Below, one piece after another: positions 1 to 8,332 of a stretch of DNA of 64,000 nucleotides. The stretch is from Actinophytocola sp044466355 (lineage in GTDB: Bacteria; Actinomycetota; Actinomycetes; Mycobacteriales; Pseudonocardiaceae): NCBI RefSeq assembly GCF_044466355.1, contig NZ_JBITMQ010000010.1, positions 248,001 to 312,000 on the forward strand, written 5' to 3'. The position numbers were made by a program, and so were the translations under genes. Position 1 is the stretch's first letter; every line of letters starts with the position of its first letter. The notes beneath the pieces were generated by a model. The model was given only the letters and a program-made list of their open reading frames with translations. It ran no database searches and was not told where the DNA came from.

Positions 1-1
1 G

Positions 2-829
2 CCTGCCGACGACGGCGGCTGGATCGTCGACGGCGTGCACGCCTACTGCTCCGGCTCGCCGTATGCCAACCACTTCATCGGCCACACCCTGGTGGCGGGC
101 GAGGACGGCGAGCCCCCGGCGCCGATGATGTTCACCGTGCCGAGGACACAGTGGACACGGCTGGACGACTGGGGCGCGCAGCTCGGCCTGAAGGGCAGCG
201 GCTCGCACAGCATCGCGATCGAGAAGGTGCACGTGCCGGCGCACCGTGCGCTGCCCGGCACGCACATGGGCCTGACGAGCGTCGTCGACGGCACGTCCGG
301 CCGCGAGCTGCACGGCAACCCCCTGTACGGCGGCGGGGTGCTGAGCTCCCTGCAGTTCCAGCTCGGCGCGCTGGCGGTCGGCATGGCCACCGGCGCCCTG
401 GACGCCTACGCCGACCTGATGCGCAGCCGCCACACCACGTTCCCGCCGATCACCCTCCGCACGGAGAACCCGGACTACCAGACCCACTACGGCGAGGCCG
501 CGGGCCGGATCGCCGCCGCGGCCGCCGCGCTGCGCGACGCGGTGCGGCAGTGGGACGAGGCGGCACGGCGCGGGCCGCAGGCGTGCACCCGCGAGCTGGA
601 CCTGCGGCTGTCCGTTATCACCCGCGAGGCCATCCGCCTGTCCTGGAGCGCGGTGTCCGAGCACCTGTTCCCCACCGCGGGGTCGAGCGCGGTGCGCGCG
701 GGCGCACGCATCGAGCGCGTCTGGCGGGACATGTCGACCCAGCACAGCCACGCCGGGGTGAGTGTCTTCCTGGCGACCGTGGCCAACCGCCAGCTCGCCG
801 AGCTGGTCTTCGACGTGGCGGGGCGGTGA
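2..829 (+). CDS. Acyl-CoA dehydrogenase-like flavin monooxygenase, 5' end missing
   Basis: The reading frame is open from base 2, so the start lies left of the window; 275 residues are visible. The first visible residues (a GGWIVDG segment followed by SGSPYANHFIG) look like the middle of acyl-CoA dehydrogenase-fold flavin monooxygenases of the HsaA type, which use FADH2 from a separate reductase to hydroxylate phenols. The C-terminal half is a helical bundle rich in Ala and Arg, as in that family. It ends 4 bases before an HpaB-family gene, so the two are probably cotranscribed. A true acyl-CoA dehydrogenase is the alternative; the catalytic residues cannot be checked because the N-terminal part is missing. 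Confidence 0.7.
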   Translation, partial: PADDGGWIVDGVHAYCSGSPYANHFIGHTLVAGEDGEPPAPMMFTVPRTQWTRLDDWGAQLGLKGSGSHSIAIEKVHVPAHRALPGTHMGLTSVVDGTSGRELHGNPLYGGGVLSSLQFQLGALAVGMATGALDAYADLMRSRHTTFPPITLRTENPDYQTHYGEAAGRIAAAAAALRDAVRQWDEAARRGPQACTRELDLRLSVITREAIRLSWSAVSEHLFPTAGSSAVRAGARIERVWRDMSTQHSHAGVSVFLATVANRQLAELVFDVAGR

Positions 830-833
830 TCAG

Positions 834-2384
834 ATGACCGAGCAGACCCGGCCGCTCACCGGCGCCGAGTACATCGAGAGCCTTCGCGACGACCGCGCCA
901 TCTACCTCTACGGCGAGCGCGTCAAGGACGTGACCGAGCACCCCGCGTTCCGCAACCCGGTGCGGATGACCGCGCGGCTCTACGACGCGCTGCACGATCC
1001 CGCACACCGCGACGTGCTGACCACGGCCACCGACGCGGGCGGTCCCGGCGGCTACACCCACCGCTTTTACACCACCCCGCACAACGCGGACGACCTGGTG
1101 GCCGACCAGCAGGCGATCGCGGCGTGGTCGCGGCTGAGCTACGGCTGGATGGGCCGCAGCCCCGACTACAAGGCGTCGTTCCTCGGCACGCTCGGCGCGA
1201 ACGCCGAGTTCTACAACCCCTTCGCCGACAACGCGCGCCGCTGGTACCGGGAGTCTCAGGAGAAGGTCCTGTACTGGAACCACGCGATCGTGCACCCGCC
1301 GGTGGACCGACACCGGCCGCCGGACGAGGTCGCCGACGTGTTCGTCCACGTGGAACGCGAGACCGACGCCGGCGTGATCGTCAGCGGTGCGAAGGTCGTG
1401 GCGACCGGCTCGGCGCTGACCCACTACAACTTCATCGCGCACTACGGGCTGCCCATCAAGGACCGCAAGTTCGCGCTCGTGGCCACCGTGCCGATGGACT
1501 CCCCCGGCATGAAGCTGATCTGCCGCCAGTCCTACACGGCCGCGTCCGCGCTGACCGGCAGCCCGTTCGACTACCCGCTGTCCTCCCGGCTGGACGAGAA
1601 CGACACCATCCTGGTGCTGGACAAGGTGCTCATCCCGTGGGAGAACGTGTTCATCTACGGCGACGTGGCCAAGGTCGGCATGTTCACCGGGCAGTCGGGC
1701 TTCATCGAGCGGTTCACCTTCCACGGCTGCACCCGGCTCGCCGTGAAGTTCGAGTTCCTCGCCGGGCTGCTCGCCAAGGCGCTGGACATCACCGGCGTCA
1801 GCGACTTCCGCGGCGTGCAGTCACGGCTCGGCGAGGTGCTCGCCTGGCGGAACCTGTTCTGGGGGCTGTCCGACGCGGCCGCGCGCAACCCGGTGCCGTG
1901 GCGCAACGGGGCGGTGCTGCCCAACCCGCGCTACGGCATGGCGTACCGCTGGTTCTCCCAGCTCGGTTACGCGCGGATCCGCGAGATCGTCCTGCAGGAC
2001 GTCGCGAGTGGACTCGTCTACCTGAACTCGAGCGCGAAGGACTTCCGGAACCCGGAGGTCCGGCCCTATCTGGACAAGTACCTGCGCGGCTCGCACGGCG
2101 TCGACTCGGTCGAGCGGGTCAAGGTGATGAAGCTGTTGTGGGACGCGGTCGGCACCGAGTTCGGCGGGCGGCACGAGCTCTACGAGCGGAACTACGCGGG
2201 CAACCACGAGAACACCCGGGTGGAGCTGCTGTTCGGGCAGATGGGCGACGGGCAGTTGGACGGGTACAAGGAGCTCGTCGACCAGTGCCTCGCCGAGTAC
2301 GACCTGGACGGCTGGCAGGTGCCGGACCTGGAGTCGTTCAACGAACTCGGCGAGCTCGGCCGCGGCATGCTGGCCACCGAGTGA
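834..2384 (+). CDS. HpaB-family (4-hydroxyphenylacetate 3-hydroxylase type) flavin monooxygenase
   Basis: 516 residues, the usual length of the family. ATG 834 is chosen because it sits 4 bases after the upstream stop; a longer frame reaches 762 but overlaps the upstream gene. The segment NHAIVHPPVDRHRP matches the conserved HpaB/SgcC region that holds the active-site His (family form THTIVNPQVDR). Members ortho-hydroxylate phenols using FADH2 from a flavin reductase; in enediyne clusters the relative SgcC acts on a carrier-bound tyrosine derivative. A matching flavin reductase lies at 61.6 kb. The substrate is unknown; a carrier-bound hydroxymandelate made by the 33-38 kb genes is one possibility. 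Confidence 0.85.
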   Translation: MTEQTRPLTGAEYIESLRDDRAIYLYGERVKDVTEHPAFRNPVRMTARLYDALHDPAHRDVLTTATDAGGPGGYTHRFYTTPHNADDLVADQQAIAAWSRLSYGWMGRSPDYKASFLGTLGANAEFYNPFADNARRWYRESQEKVLYWNHAIVHPPVDRHRPPDEVADVFVHVERETDAGVIVSGAKVVATGSALTHYNFIAHYGLPIKDRKFALVATVPMDSPGMKLICRQSYTAASALTGSPFDYPLSSRLDENDTILVLDKVLIPWENVFIYGDVAKVGMFTGQSGFIERFTFHGCTRLAVKFEFLAGLLAKALDITGVSDFRGVQSRLGEVLAWRNLFWGLSDAAARNPVPWRNGAVLPNPRYGMAYRWFSQLGYARIREIVLQDVASGLVYLNSSAKDFRNPEVRPYLDKYLRGSHGVDSVERVKVMKLLWDAVGTEFGGRHELYERNYAGNHENTRVELLFGQMGDGQLDGYKELVDQCLAEYDLDGWQVPDLESFNELGELGRGMLATE

Positions 2385-2582
2385 CGTCCACGTAATCGAA
2401 ACCCTCAACGGATGGGCGGCCCCAAAATCGACCTCCTTGATCGAAGATAATTATCATGCCATTTAAAGGTGTGTTTTGCAGCGCATGCAGTGATACGCAT
2501 GCCGAACAGATCTGATGCGACCCTGAATTCGTGAGCAGACCAGCGGGAAAACGCTGGCCCGGCAATCGACAAGGAGAGCGGA
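2385..2582. promoter_or_regulatory. Intergenic region with AT-rich likely promoter
   Basis: 198 bases between the HpaB-type gene and the antiporter. Around 2440-2475 the sequence is much richer in A and T than its surroundings (GATAATTATCAT, ATTTAAAGG), as expected for a promoter. Two GCATGC palindromes about 14 bases apart lie near 2483-2504 and could be an operator. The antiporter's ribosome site (AAGGAGAG) ends the region. No factor can be assigned. Confidence 0.35.
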
Positions 2583-3971
2583 ATGAATCTGTCGGCGGCG
2601 GGACCGATCGCGCCCATGGGCGGGCACCAGATGATGGTCTTCGTGACCCTGATCGCGCTGCTGCTCGGGACCGCACTGGCGCTCGGCGGGCTGGCGCGGC
2701 GCTTCGGTCTGCCCTCGGTCATCGGGGAGCTGTGCGCGGGTGTGCTGGTCGGGCCGTCGGTCGTCGGGCACCTCACGCCGGAACTGTCGTCGTGGTTACG
2801 GCTGGACCAGGCGGCACAGCTGCACCTGGTCGACGCGGTGGGCTACCTCGGGGTGCTGCTGCTGGTCGGGGTGACCGGCATCGGTGTCGACGTCGGGCTG
2901 CTGCGCCGCCGGGCGGGGATGACGCTCTGGGTGAGCGCCACCGCGCTGGTCATCCCGCTGGTGTGCGGTGTCGCCGTCGGTTTCGTGCTGCCGCTGGAGA
3001 TCGTCGGCGCCGGCGCCGACCGCGTTTCGTTCGCCGCGTTCGTCGGCGTCGCGCTGTGTGTGAGCGCGGTGCCGGTCATCGCGAAGACGTTGCTGGACCT
3101 GCGGTTGCTCCACCGTGACATCGGCCAGCTGATCATCGGCAGCGCGACGGTCTCGGACCTGGTCGGCTGGCTCCTGCTGTCGGTGGTGTCCGCCATGGCG
3201 ACGGTCGGCGTGCGCGCGTCGAACGTGTTGCTCCCCATCGCGTTGCTGGCGGTGGCGCTGGTGGTGTGCATGACCGTCGGGCGGGCGCTGGTCGGCCGGA
3301 CGTTGCGCGCCGCCGTCCGCACCCGGGACTCGGGCGTCGTCATCGCCACGATCGTGCTGCTGGTGTTCGTGTTCGCCGCGGGCACTCACGCGCTCGGCCT
3401 GGAGGCGGTGCTCGGCGCGCTGATCGGCGGCGTGGTGATCGGGTCGTCGAAGTGGCTCAACCGGGAGATGCTGGCCCCGCTGCGGACCTTCGTCACCGCG
3501 GTGCTCGCGCCGCTGTTCTTCGCCACCGCCGGCCTGCGCATGGACCTCACGGCGCTGACCCGGCCGGAGGTACTCGGCACGGCCGGGCTCGTGCTGGTCG
3601 TCGCGATCGCCGCCAAGCTCGCGGGCGCCTACCTCGGCGCCCGCGCCGCGCGCCTGGGGCACTGGGAGGCGATGGCACTCGGCGCGGGCCTGAACGCGCG
3701 CGGCGCCATCGAGGTGATCATCGCGATCGTGGGGTTGCAGCTGGGCGTGCTGTCGACGGCGATGTACACCGTCATCGTCCTGGTCGCGATCGTCACCTCG
3801 CTGCTCGCCCCGCCGATGTTGCGCAGGTCGGTCCGGCACCTCGAGGTGACCGAGGAGGAGGTGGCGCGCGGTCGCTGGCTGGGCGGCGCCGGGCACGAAC
3901 ACGGTGGTGAACGCGGAAACGACCACAGGGACGACGGCGACGACCAGGTCCGGCCGATGCGTGCCGCGTAA
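2583..3971 (+). CDS. Cation/proton antiporter, CPA2 (Kef-type) family
   Basis: 462 residues with about 12 hydrophobic segments. The early GLPSVIGELCAGVLVGPS segment is typical of CPA2 Na+/H+ or K+/H+ exchangers, and GLNARGAIEVIIA near residue 375 is the conserved late motif. No TrkA-N domain follows; the protein ends in a short charged tail. ATG 2583 has AAGGAGAG 6-7 bases upstream. One TTA codon lies at 2796. A paralogue lies at 23637-25043. Antiporters of this kind are often found in antibiotic clusters, where they may help self-resistance or ion balance; that role is inferred. Confidence 0.9.
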   Translation: MNLSAAGPIAPMGGHQMMVFVTLIALLLGTALALGGLARRFGLPSVIGELCAGVLVGPSVVGHLTPELSSWLRLDQAAQLHLVDAVGYLGVLLLVGVTGIGVDVGLLRRRAGMTLWVSATALVIPLVCGVAVGFVLPLEIVGAGADRVSFAAFVGVALCVSAVPVIAKTLLDLRLLHRDIGQLIIGSATVSDLVGWLLLSVVSAMATVGVRASNVLLPIALLAVALVVCMTVGRALVGRTLRAAVRTRDSGVVIATIVLLVFVFAAGTHALGLEAVLGALIGGVVIGSSKWLNREMLAPLRTFVTAVLAPLFFATAGLRMDLTALTRPEVLGTAGLVLVVAIAAKLAGAYLGARAARLGHWEAMALGAGLNARGAIEVIIAIVGLQLGVLSTAMYTVIVLVAIVTSLLAPPMLRRSVRHLEVTEEEVARGRWLGGAGHEHGGERGNDHRDDGDDQVRPMRAA

Positions 3972-3983
3972 CGAGGACGCACG

Positions 3984-4017
3984 TGACGAGGCCCGCGCCG
4001 TGGCGCGGGCCTCGTCA
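3984..4017. terminator. Bidirectional hairpin terminator
   Basis: A perfect 15-bp stem (TGACGAGGCCCGCGC and its complement) around a 4-base loop lies between two genes that converge, so it probably ends transcription from both sides. Confidence 0.75.
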
Positions 4018-4032
4018 GGCGTTGTCAGCCGG

Positions 4033-4830
4033 TCAGACCCGCACGGGCGACGGCGCGGCGGGCAGCTGGAACACCTCGACGAACATGTCCAGCAGCGACG
4101 GGTCGCCCGTCACCGTCACCTGCCGGGAGGCGAGGGCGTCCTCGGTGCTCACCGCACGGCTGAGCAGGCTCTTGAGCTCCGTGTCCGACTCGATGATGAC
4201 GTCGGCCTCCGGCAGCGAACCCGCGTTGACCGTGAGCTCACCGTGGTCGACCACGGCGTGCACCACGACCTCGCCGAGGCGCACCTCGAAGCTCGCCTTG
4301 CGGTCGGCCGCCGCGTCGGCGCGGAACGTCGAGCGCAACGCCATCACCACCGAGTCCTCGGTGAGGATGTCCTCCGGACGCGGGGCGGCCAGCGCCATCG
4401 CACCCCACCGGCTCAGCGCGAGCATGACGTCCTCGACCGACCGGCCGTACTCGGTGAGCTCGTAGACGGTCTGGTCCTGCTCCCGCATGGGGTCCTGCCT
4501 GCGGACCACGCCGCTGTACTCCATCTCCCGCAGGCGGGTCTCGAGCACGTTGGCCGAGATCCGCGGCAGGCCTGCACGCAGGTCGGCCACCGTTTTCGGG
4601 CTCACCAGCAGATCACGCAGGATAAGCAGGCTCCACCGTTCGCCGATCATCTCGGCGGCCCGGGAAAGGCCGCAGTACTGCCCGTACGTGCCGTGCATGA
4701 TGTTCTGCAGCTCAGTTACCACGGTCTCCAACTGGGTCGGTTCCGCGGAGTTGGTGGTGAGTTGGAAGAGGTCACTCGAAATGGTGACACCGTCGGCGTT
4801 CATGACAACTTTCCAATCGCTGCCAGCCAT
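4033..4830 (-). CDS. HxlR-type winged-helix regulator with C-terminal SCP2-like domain
   Basis: 265 residues. ATG 4830 is chosen because AGGAGG lies just upstream; the frame extends further to 4890 without a better site. Residues 50-140 hold the HxlR winged helix: YCGLSRAAEMIGERWSLLILR, then the recognition region with LPRISANVLETRLREME. The C-terminal 120 residues resemble the SCP2-like domain found in many actinobacterial HxlR proteins. A close paralogue is at 45372-46172, with the same layout and the same N-terminal NWKVV/DWKVV segment. It probably controls nearby genes in response to a small ligand; target and ligand are unknown. Confidence 0.85.
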   Translation of the reverse strand: MAGSDWKVVMNADGVTISSDLFQLTTNSAEPTQLETVVTELQNIMHGTYGQYCGLSRAAEMIGERWSLLILRDLLVSPKTVADLRAGLPRISANVLETRLREMEYSGVVRRQDPMREQDQTVYELTEYGRSVEDVMLALSRWGAMALAAPRPEDILTEDSVVMALRSTFRADAAADRKASFEVRLGEVVVHAVVDHGELTVNAGSLPEADVIIESDTELKSLLSRAVSTEDALASRQVTVTGDPSLLDMFVEVFQLPAAPSPVRV

Positions 4831-4926
4831 GCGGGTCCCTCCTGTCTGCTCTGTTCCGCCATGATCGAGCACGACCGGCACGGGACGCACCTTCTGGTTT
4901 GCCGTGTTTCGTCGCCGACGCCAGAG

Positions 4927-5481
4927 TCAGTCGTGCAGTACGCGCAGCCAGATGTGTGTGGATTTCTCGCTCTCGGCGAGCCTGGTCCGCTCGAGCCGGA
5001 TCCGCTGGTCACCGAGGTCGTCGAACAACCTGGCGCCGGCACCGAGCAACACCGGCTCGATGTGCAGGAGCAGCTCGTCCACCAAGCCGGCCCGCAGCGC
5101 CTGGTTGGCGGTACTCGCACCACCCATGAGGTAGACCTTCTTGTCGCCCGCGGCTTCTTTCGCCATGGTGACCGCGGTCGTCACGTCCGGCACGAACGTG
5201 AAGGTGGTCTCGCCGGCCACCCGGACCTCCTGCGGCCGGTGCGTCGGCACGAACACCGGGCGCCGGAACGGCGGGTTCTCCCCCCAGCCGTGGGTGTGGT
5301 CGTAGACCGTGCGGCCGGCGACGACCGCGCCGGTGCTCTCCATCACCTCGTCGCGCATCCACCGCTCACCACCCGGGCGGATGATGTCCCCGGCATTGCC
5401 GAGCGGATTCTCCACAGTCGGGTCTTTTCCGGTGATGTACCCGTCCAGGGACATTGACAGAACGATCTGCACCGCACCCAT
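4927..5481 (-). CDS. RibD C-terminal / dihydrofolate reductase-like protein
   Basis: 184 residues. The N-terminal IVLSMSLDGYITG, the VYLMGGAS segment and LLHIEPVLLGAGARLFDDL are the standard landmarks of the RibD_C family of small NADPH-dependent reductases (YyaP/YwjB-like). GAGAAGGAGG lies just upstream of ATG 5481. A paralogue at 6346-6909 sits on the other strand, with the YceI gene between. The substrate is unknown, and a role in the product pathway is uncertain; these genes are common bystanders in actinomycete genomes. Confidence 0.85.
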   Translation of the reverse strand: MGAVQIVLSMSLDGYITGKDPTVENPLGNAGDIIRPGGERWMRDEVMESTGAVVAGRTVYDHTHGWGENPPFRRPVFVPTHRPQEVRVAGETTFTFVPDVTTAVTMAKEAAGDKKVYLMGGASTANQALRAGLVDELLLHIEPVLLGAGARLFDDLGDQRIRLERTRLAESEKSTHIWLRVLHD

Positions 5482-5738
5482 TCCTGCCTCCTTCTCGTCA
5501 TACGGCTTCGTGCCGACGACAGTAGCCCAAGCGCCTTCGCGGCAGTAATCGGAACACCACGGATGGGCGATGGGATAGTTTCCGGCTCGAAATACCGCAT
5601 TCTGGAAGATGCCGTGTCGTGTTCCCCGGTCGACGATGAGGATGCGGAGACCGCTGGGCAGTCCGGTGGTCGCGACGAGTGACAGGACGTGGTCGGCCCG
5701 CGCGTGTGTCGGCCGTGCGGTCCTGTCTAGGAGGTATT

Positions 5739-6314
5739 GTGAGCGAGGCTGTCGTCAACTCCAACGGCCAGAGTGCGCTGCCGGGGGTCGTTGCCGGGAC
5801 TTGGGTCATCGATCCCGCTCACTCGAACGTCGGGTTCTCCGTGCGGCACCTGATGAGTCGAGTACGGGGTAGGTTCACCGAGTTCGCGGGTGAGATCACC
5901 GTCGGCGAAACGCCGGAGCTGTCCCGTGCGTCGGTGACCATCGAGCTGGCCTCGGTGACCACGGGCAATGACATGCGTGACAACCACTTGCGCACCAAGG
6001 ACTTCTTCGACGTCGAGCAGACCCCGAAGATGACGTTCACCAGCACGGGTATCCGCTCGGTCGACGGTGCCTGGGTGCTCAGCGGTGATCTGACCATCCG
6101 GGACGTGACCAAGGGCGTGGACATCGCGCTGGAGTTCCTCGGCGTTGACCCGACGGGACTACAGGGCGAGCAGCGCATCGGTTTCGACGGCCGCACGTCG
6201 ATCACCCGCAGCGACTTCGGCGTCAGCTTCGGGGTGGCGACCGAGGGCAGCAAGGTGGTCATCGGCGACAAGGTCGACATCCACCTCGAGATCGAGGCCG
6301 CGTTGAGCGAATGA
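5739..6314 (+). CDS. YceI-family lipid-binding protein
   Basis: 191 residues. GTG 5739 is chosen because TAGGAGGT lies 5-6 bases upstream; a longer frame from 5679 lacks a site. GTWVIDPAHSNVGFSVRHLM near residue 20 is the hallmark of the YceI fold, a beta-barrel that binds isoprenoid or fatty-acid chains. MTFTSTGIRSV and LTIRDVTKGV follow as in the family. No signal peptide is present, so it should be cytoplasmic, as for most actinobacterial members. It is followed 31 bases later by a RibD_C-like gene on the same strand. Confidence 0.92.
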   Translation: MSEAVVNSNGQSALPGVVAGTWVIDPAHSNVGFSVRHLMSRVRGRFTEFAGEITVGETPELSRASVTIELASVTTGNDMRDNHLRTKDFFDVEQTPKMTFTSTGIRSVDGAWVLSGDLTIRDVTKGVDIALEFLGVDPTGLQGEQRIGFDGRTSITRSDFGVSFGVATEGSKVVIGDKVDIHLEIEAALSE

Positions 6315-6345
6315 CCGCGACGTGACGTCGGAGGGTATTGCGGCC

Positions 6346-6909
6346 GTGGGAACGGTTCTTCTCGACATGTCGGTGTCGTTGGACGGGTTCGTCGCGGGAC
6401 CGGAAGATGACGTGGCGCGCCTGCACCGTTGGGTGTTCACCGGTGCGGGCACGGAGAACATGCGCTTCAGCGACGAGCTGCTCGAGGTGCTCGACGACAT
6501 CGACGCCGGTGCGGTCGTCGCGGGCAGGCGGACGTTCGACCTGGCCAGTGGCTGGGGCGGAAACCCGGCCATCAAGGTGCCCCACGTCATCGTGTCGCAC
6601 GACGTCCCCGACGAGGTCGCGAGCGGCGTGTGGACGAGCTTCGTGGTCGAGTCGGGTGTCGAGGCCGCGGTGGCACGGGCGCGAGACCTGGCCGGAGGCC
6701 GCACGGTGTACGTGCTCGGCGGTGCTGACATGGCCCAGCAGTGTCTCAACGCCGGCCTGCTGGACGAGCTGCAACTGCACGTCGTGCCCGTGTTGCTCGG
6801 CAAGGGCATCCGGTTGTTCGAACACCTCGAGGCCCAGACAGAGCTACGGCTCGTCTCGGCCGTGCCCGGCGCCGAGACCGTTCGACTGCGATACGAAGTC
6901 GTCAACTGA
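6346..6909 (+). CDS. RibD C-terminal / dihydrofolate reductase-like protein, second copy
   Basis: 187 residues. GTG 6346 is preferred because GGAGGG (6330-6335) lies 10 bases upstream and the protein then starts VGTVLLDMSVSLDGFVAG, like its relatives. A GTG at 6322 is the alternative. TVYVLGGADMAQ and LHVVPVLLGKGIRLFEHL mark the RibD_C family. It is related to the minus-strand gene at 4927-5481. It follows the YceI gene closely and is probably cotranscribed with it. The substrate is unknown. Confidence 0.85.
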   Translation: MGTVLLDMSVSLDGFVAGPEDDVARLHRWVFTGAGTENMRFSDELLEVLDDIDAGAVVAGRRTFDLASGWGGNPAIKVPHVIVSHDVPDEVASGVWTSFVVESGVEAAVARARDLAGGRTVYVLGGADMAQQCLNAGLLDELQLHVVPVLLGKGIRLFEHLEAQTELRLVSAVPGAETVRLRYEVVN

Positions 6910-6916
6910 CCAAAAC

Positions 6917-7035
6917 AACCACCGCGAGTCGCGTCCCCAGGCATACCGAGTTGTGAGTTTCCTGCAGTTCCACCGATCAGGAGGTGTGCACGAAACGACA
7001 ACTCGAGGTGTCCGAGAACGCGACTCGCGGTGGTT
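6917..7035. repeat. 119-bp interrupted palindromic element
   Basis: The ends are perfect 18-bp inverted repeats (6917-6934 and 7018-7035; core ACCGCGAGTCGCG). An inner 8-bp pair, CGAGTTGT/ACAACTCG (6947-6954 and 6998-7005), is also inverted and placed symmetrically. The element fills the gap between two genes and contains no credible gene. The layout suggests a miniature palindromic repeat or a large RNA hairpin rather than a simple terminator. Whether it recurs elsewhere in the genome cannot be seen here. Confidence 0.7.
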
Positions 7036-7077
7036 GCGGGCGTGACTCGCGGGTCTGCTGGTGGAAGGGGCCAGGGC

Positions 7078-8307
7078 ATGGTGAACGTGGATGACCGGCA
7101 CGGCGACGTGTCCCGGCGGGACCGGTTGGCCGGGAGCATGACCGGGTGGCATGGCTTGCTGGTGCTGCTTGCCGTCGGTGTGGCGGGCGCGTTCCTTCTC
7201 ATGTATCCGCGCGCGTTTCTCGGCGTCGACTTCGACGTCTACCGGGGCGCGGCGGCCGCGGTGCTGAATGGCGACCCGCTGTACGGCTTCGCCTCGCCGT
7301 TGCAGCTTCCGTTCACCTACCCACCGATCGCGGCCGTGCTGTTCGGGCCGCTGGCCCTCCTGCCAGCCACCGTCGCGGCGGGCTTCTGGGCGCTGATCTC
7401 GGTGCTGGCCATGGAGATGCTGATCTGGTCGCTGCTCGGTCCGCTCGGGGTCACCGACCGGGCGGCGCGCATCCGGTGGACGGCGGTCGCCAGCCTGGTC
7501 ATGCTGCCGCTGGCGCCGGTGACGTTCAACCTGTGGATCGGTCAGATCAACCTGATCCTGCTGCTGGTGATCGTCGACCTGGCCTGCGTGACCGGCCGGT
7601 TTCGCGGTGTCGGCGTGGGAATCGCGGCGGGCATCAAGCTGACACCACTCATCTTCGTTCCGTACCTGCTGTTCACCCGCGACCGGCGAGCAGCCGGCAC
7701 CGCGACGCTGACCTTCGGCGCCACCATCGTCGCCGGTTTCCTGGTGCTGCCCAGGGATTCCGTGCGGTACTGGTTCACCGACCTGTGGGACTTCTCGCGG
7801 GTGACGGACATCCCGGACGACGAGGTCGCACGAACCCTGAACGCCTCCATCCGCGGCGTGCTCGACCGGCTGCAGATCCCGCACGCCAGCGCGGTCTGGC
7901 TGGTGCTCGCGGCCCTGGTCGGGATCGCCGGGCTCGCGGTGGCGATCCGGGCAAGTCGCCGCGGGCACGAGCCGGCAGGCATTCTGGCGTGCGCCGTCGC
8001 CGGACTGCTGGTCTCACCGGTCTCCTGGATATTCCACTGGGTGTGGTGCATCCCGTTGCTGTTGCTGTGGGCCGTCCGGGCCTGGCGACACAACCTCCCG
8101 AAGGAGAAGGCCGGCATCGTCCTGGTGTGGCTGGCGCTCGCGGCGTCCTCCTGCTGGATCGTCCTGCAAACGCTCAGGGCACCCCACCCCGACGGCATGG
8201 CCACACTGTTCGGCAACTACCTGTACGTTCTCATCGGCGCCGGCGCCCTCGGCGCGCTCGCGCTGCTCCCCCGGCCCGCGGAACCACAGGTTCACTCGAT
8301 CGAGTGA
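7078..8307 (+). CDS. GT87-like polyprenyl-sugar-dependent glycosyltransferase (DUF2029), membrane
   Basis: 409 residues with about ten hydrophobic segments. ATG 7078 has GGAAGGGG upstream; the longer frame starting at 7030 begins inside the palindromic repeat and is rejected. VDFDVYRGAAAAVLNGDPLYG after the first membrane segment is the typical GT87 loop with its Asp residues, and FTYPPIAAVLFGPL follows as in the family. Members are mostly mycobacterial-type alpha-mannosyltransferases that add sugars to envelope glycolipids. It may be unrelated to the neighbouring biosynthetic genes. Confidence 0.85.
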   Translation: MVNVDDRHGDVSRRDRLAGSMTGWHGLLVLLAVGVAGAFLLMYPRAFLGVDFDVYRGAAAAVLNGDPLYGFASPLQLPFTYPPIAAVLFGPLALLPATVAAGFWALISVLAMEMLIWSLLGPLGVTDRAARIRWTAVASLVMLPLAPVTFNLWIGQINLILLLVIVDLACVTGRFRGVGVGIAAGIKLTPLIFVPYLLFTRDRRAAGTATLTFGATIVAGFLVLPRDSVRYWFTDLWDFSRVTDIPDDEVARTLNASIRGVLDRLQIPHASAVWLVLAALVGIAGLAVAIRASRRGHEPAGILACAVAGLLVSPVSWIFHWVWCIPLLLLWAVRAWRHNLPKEKAGIVLVWLALAASSCWIVLQTLRAPHPDGMATLFGNYLYVLIGAGALGALALLPRPAEPQVHSIE

Positions 8308-8316
8308 ACCTGTGGT
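8283..8316. terminator. Perfect 34-bp palindrome, bidirectional terminator
   Basis: A fully self-complementary 34-bp palindrome starts ACCACAGGTTCACTCGA and contains the stop codon of the GT87-like gene. It lies between that gene and the converging ATP-grasp operon, so it should end transcription from both directions. Confidence 0.8.
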
Positions 8317-8332
8317 CAGGTATGACACTCTC

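Noticed and set aside
618..1724. Long minus-strand frame opposite the HpaB-type gene
   Set aside because: Low-complexity composition and no recognisable motif; the plus-strand frame is a full-length family member.
7030..7077. GTG 7030 as start of the GT87-like gene
   Set aside because: It lies inside the palindromic element and lacks a ribosome site; ATG 7078 has GGAAGGGG.
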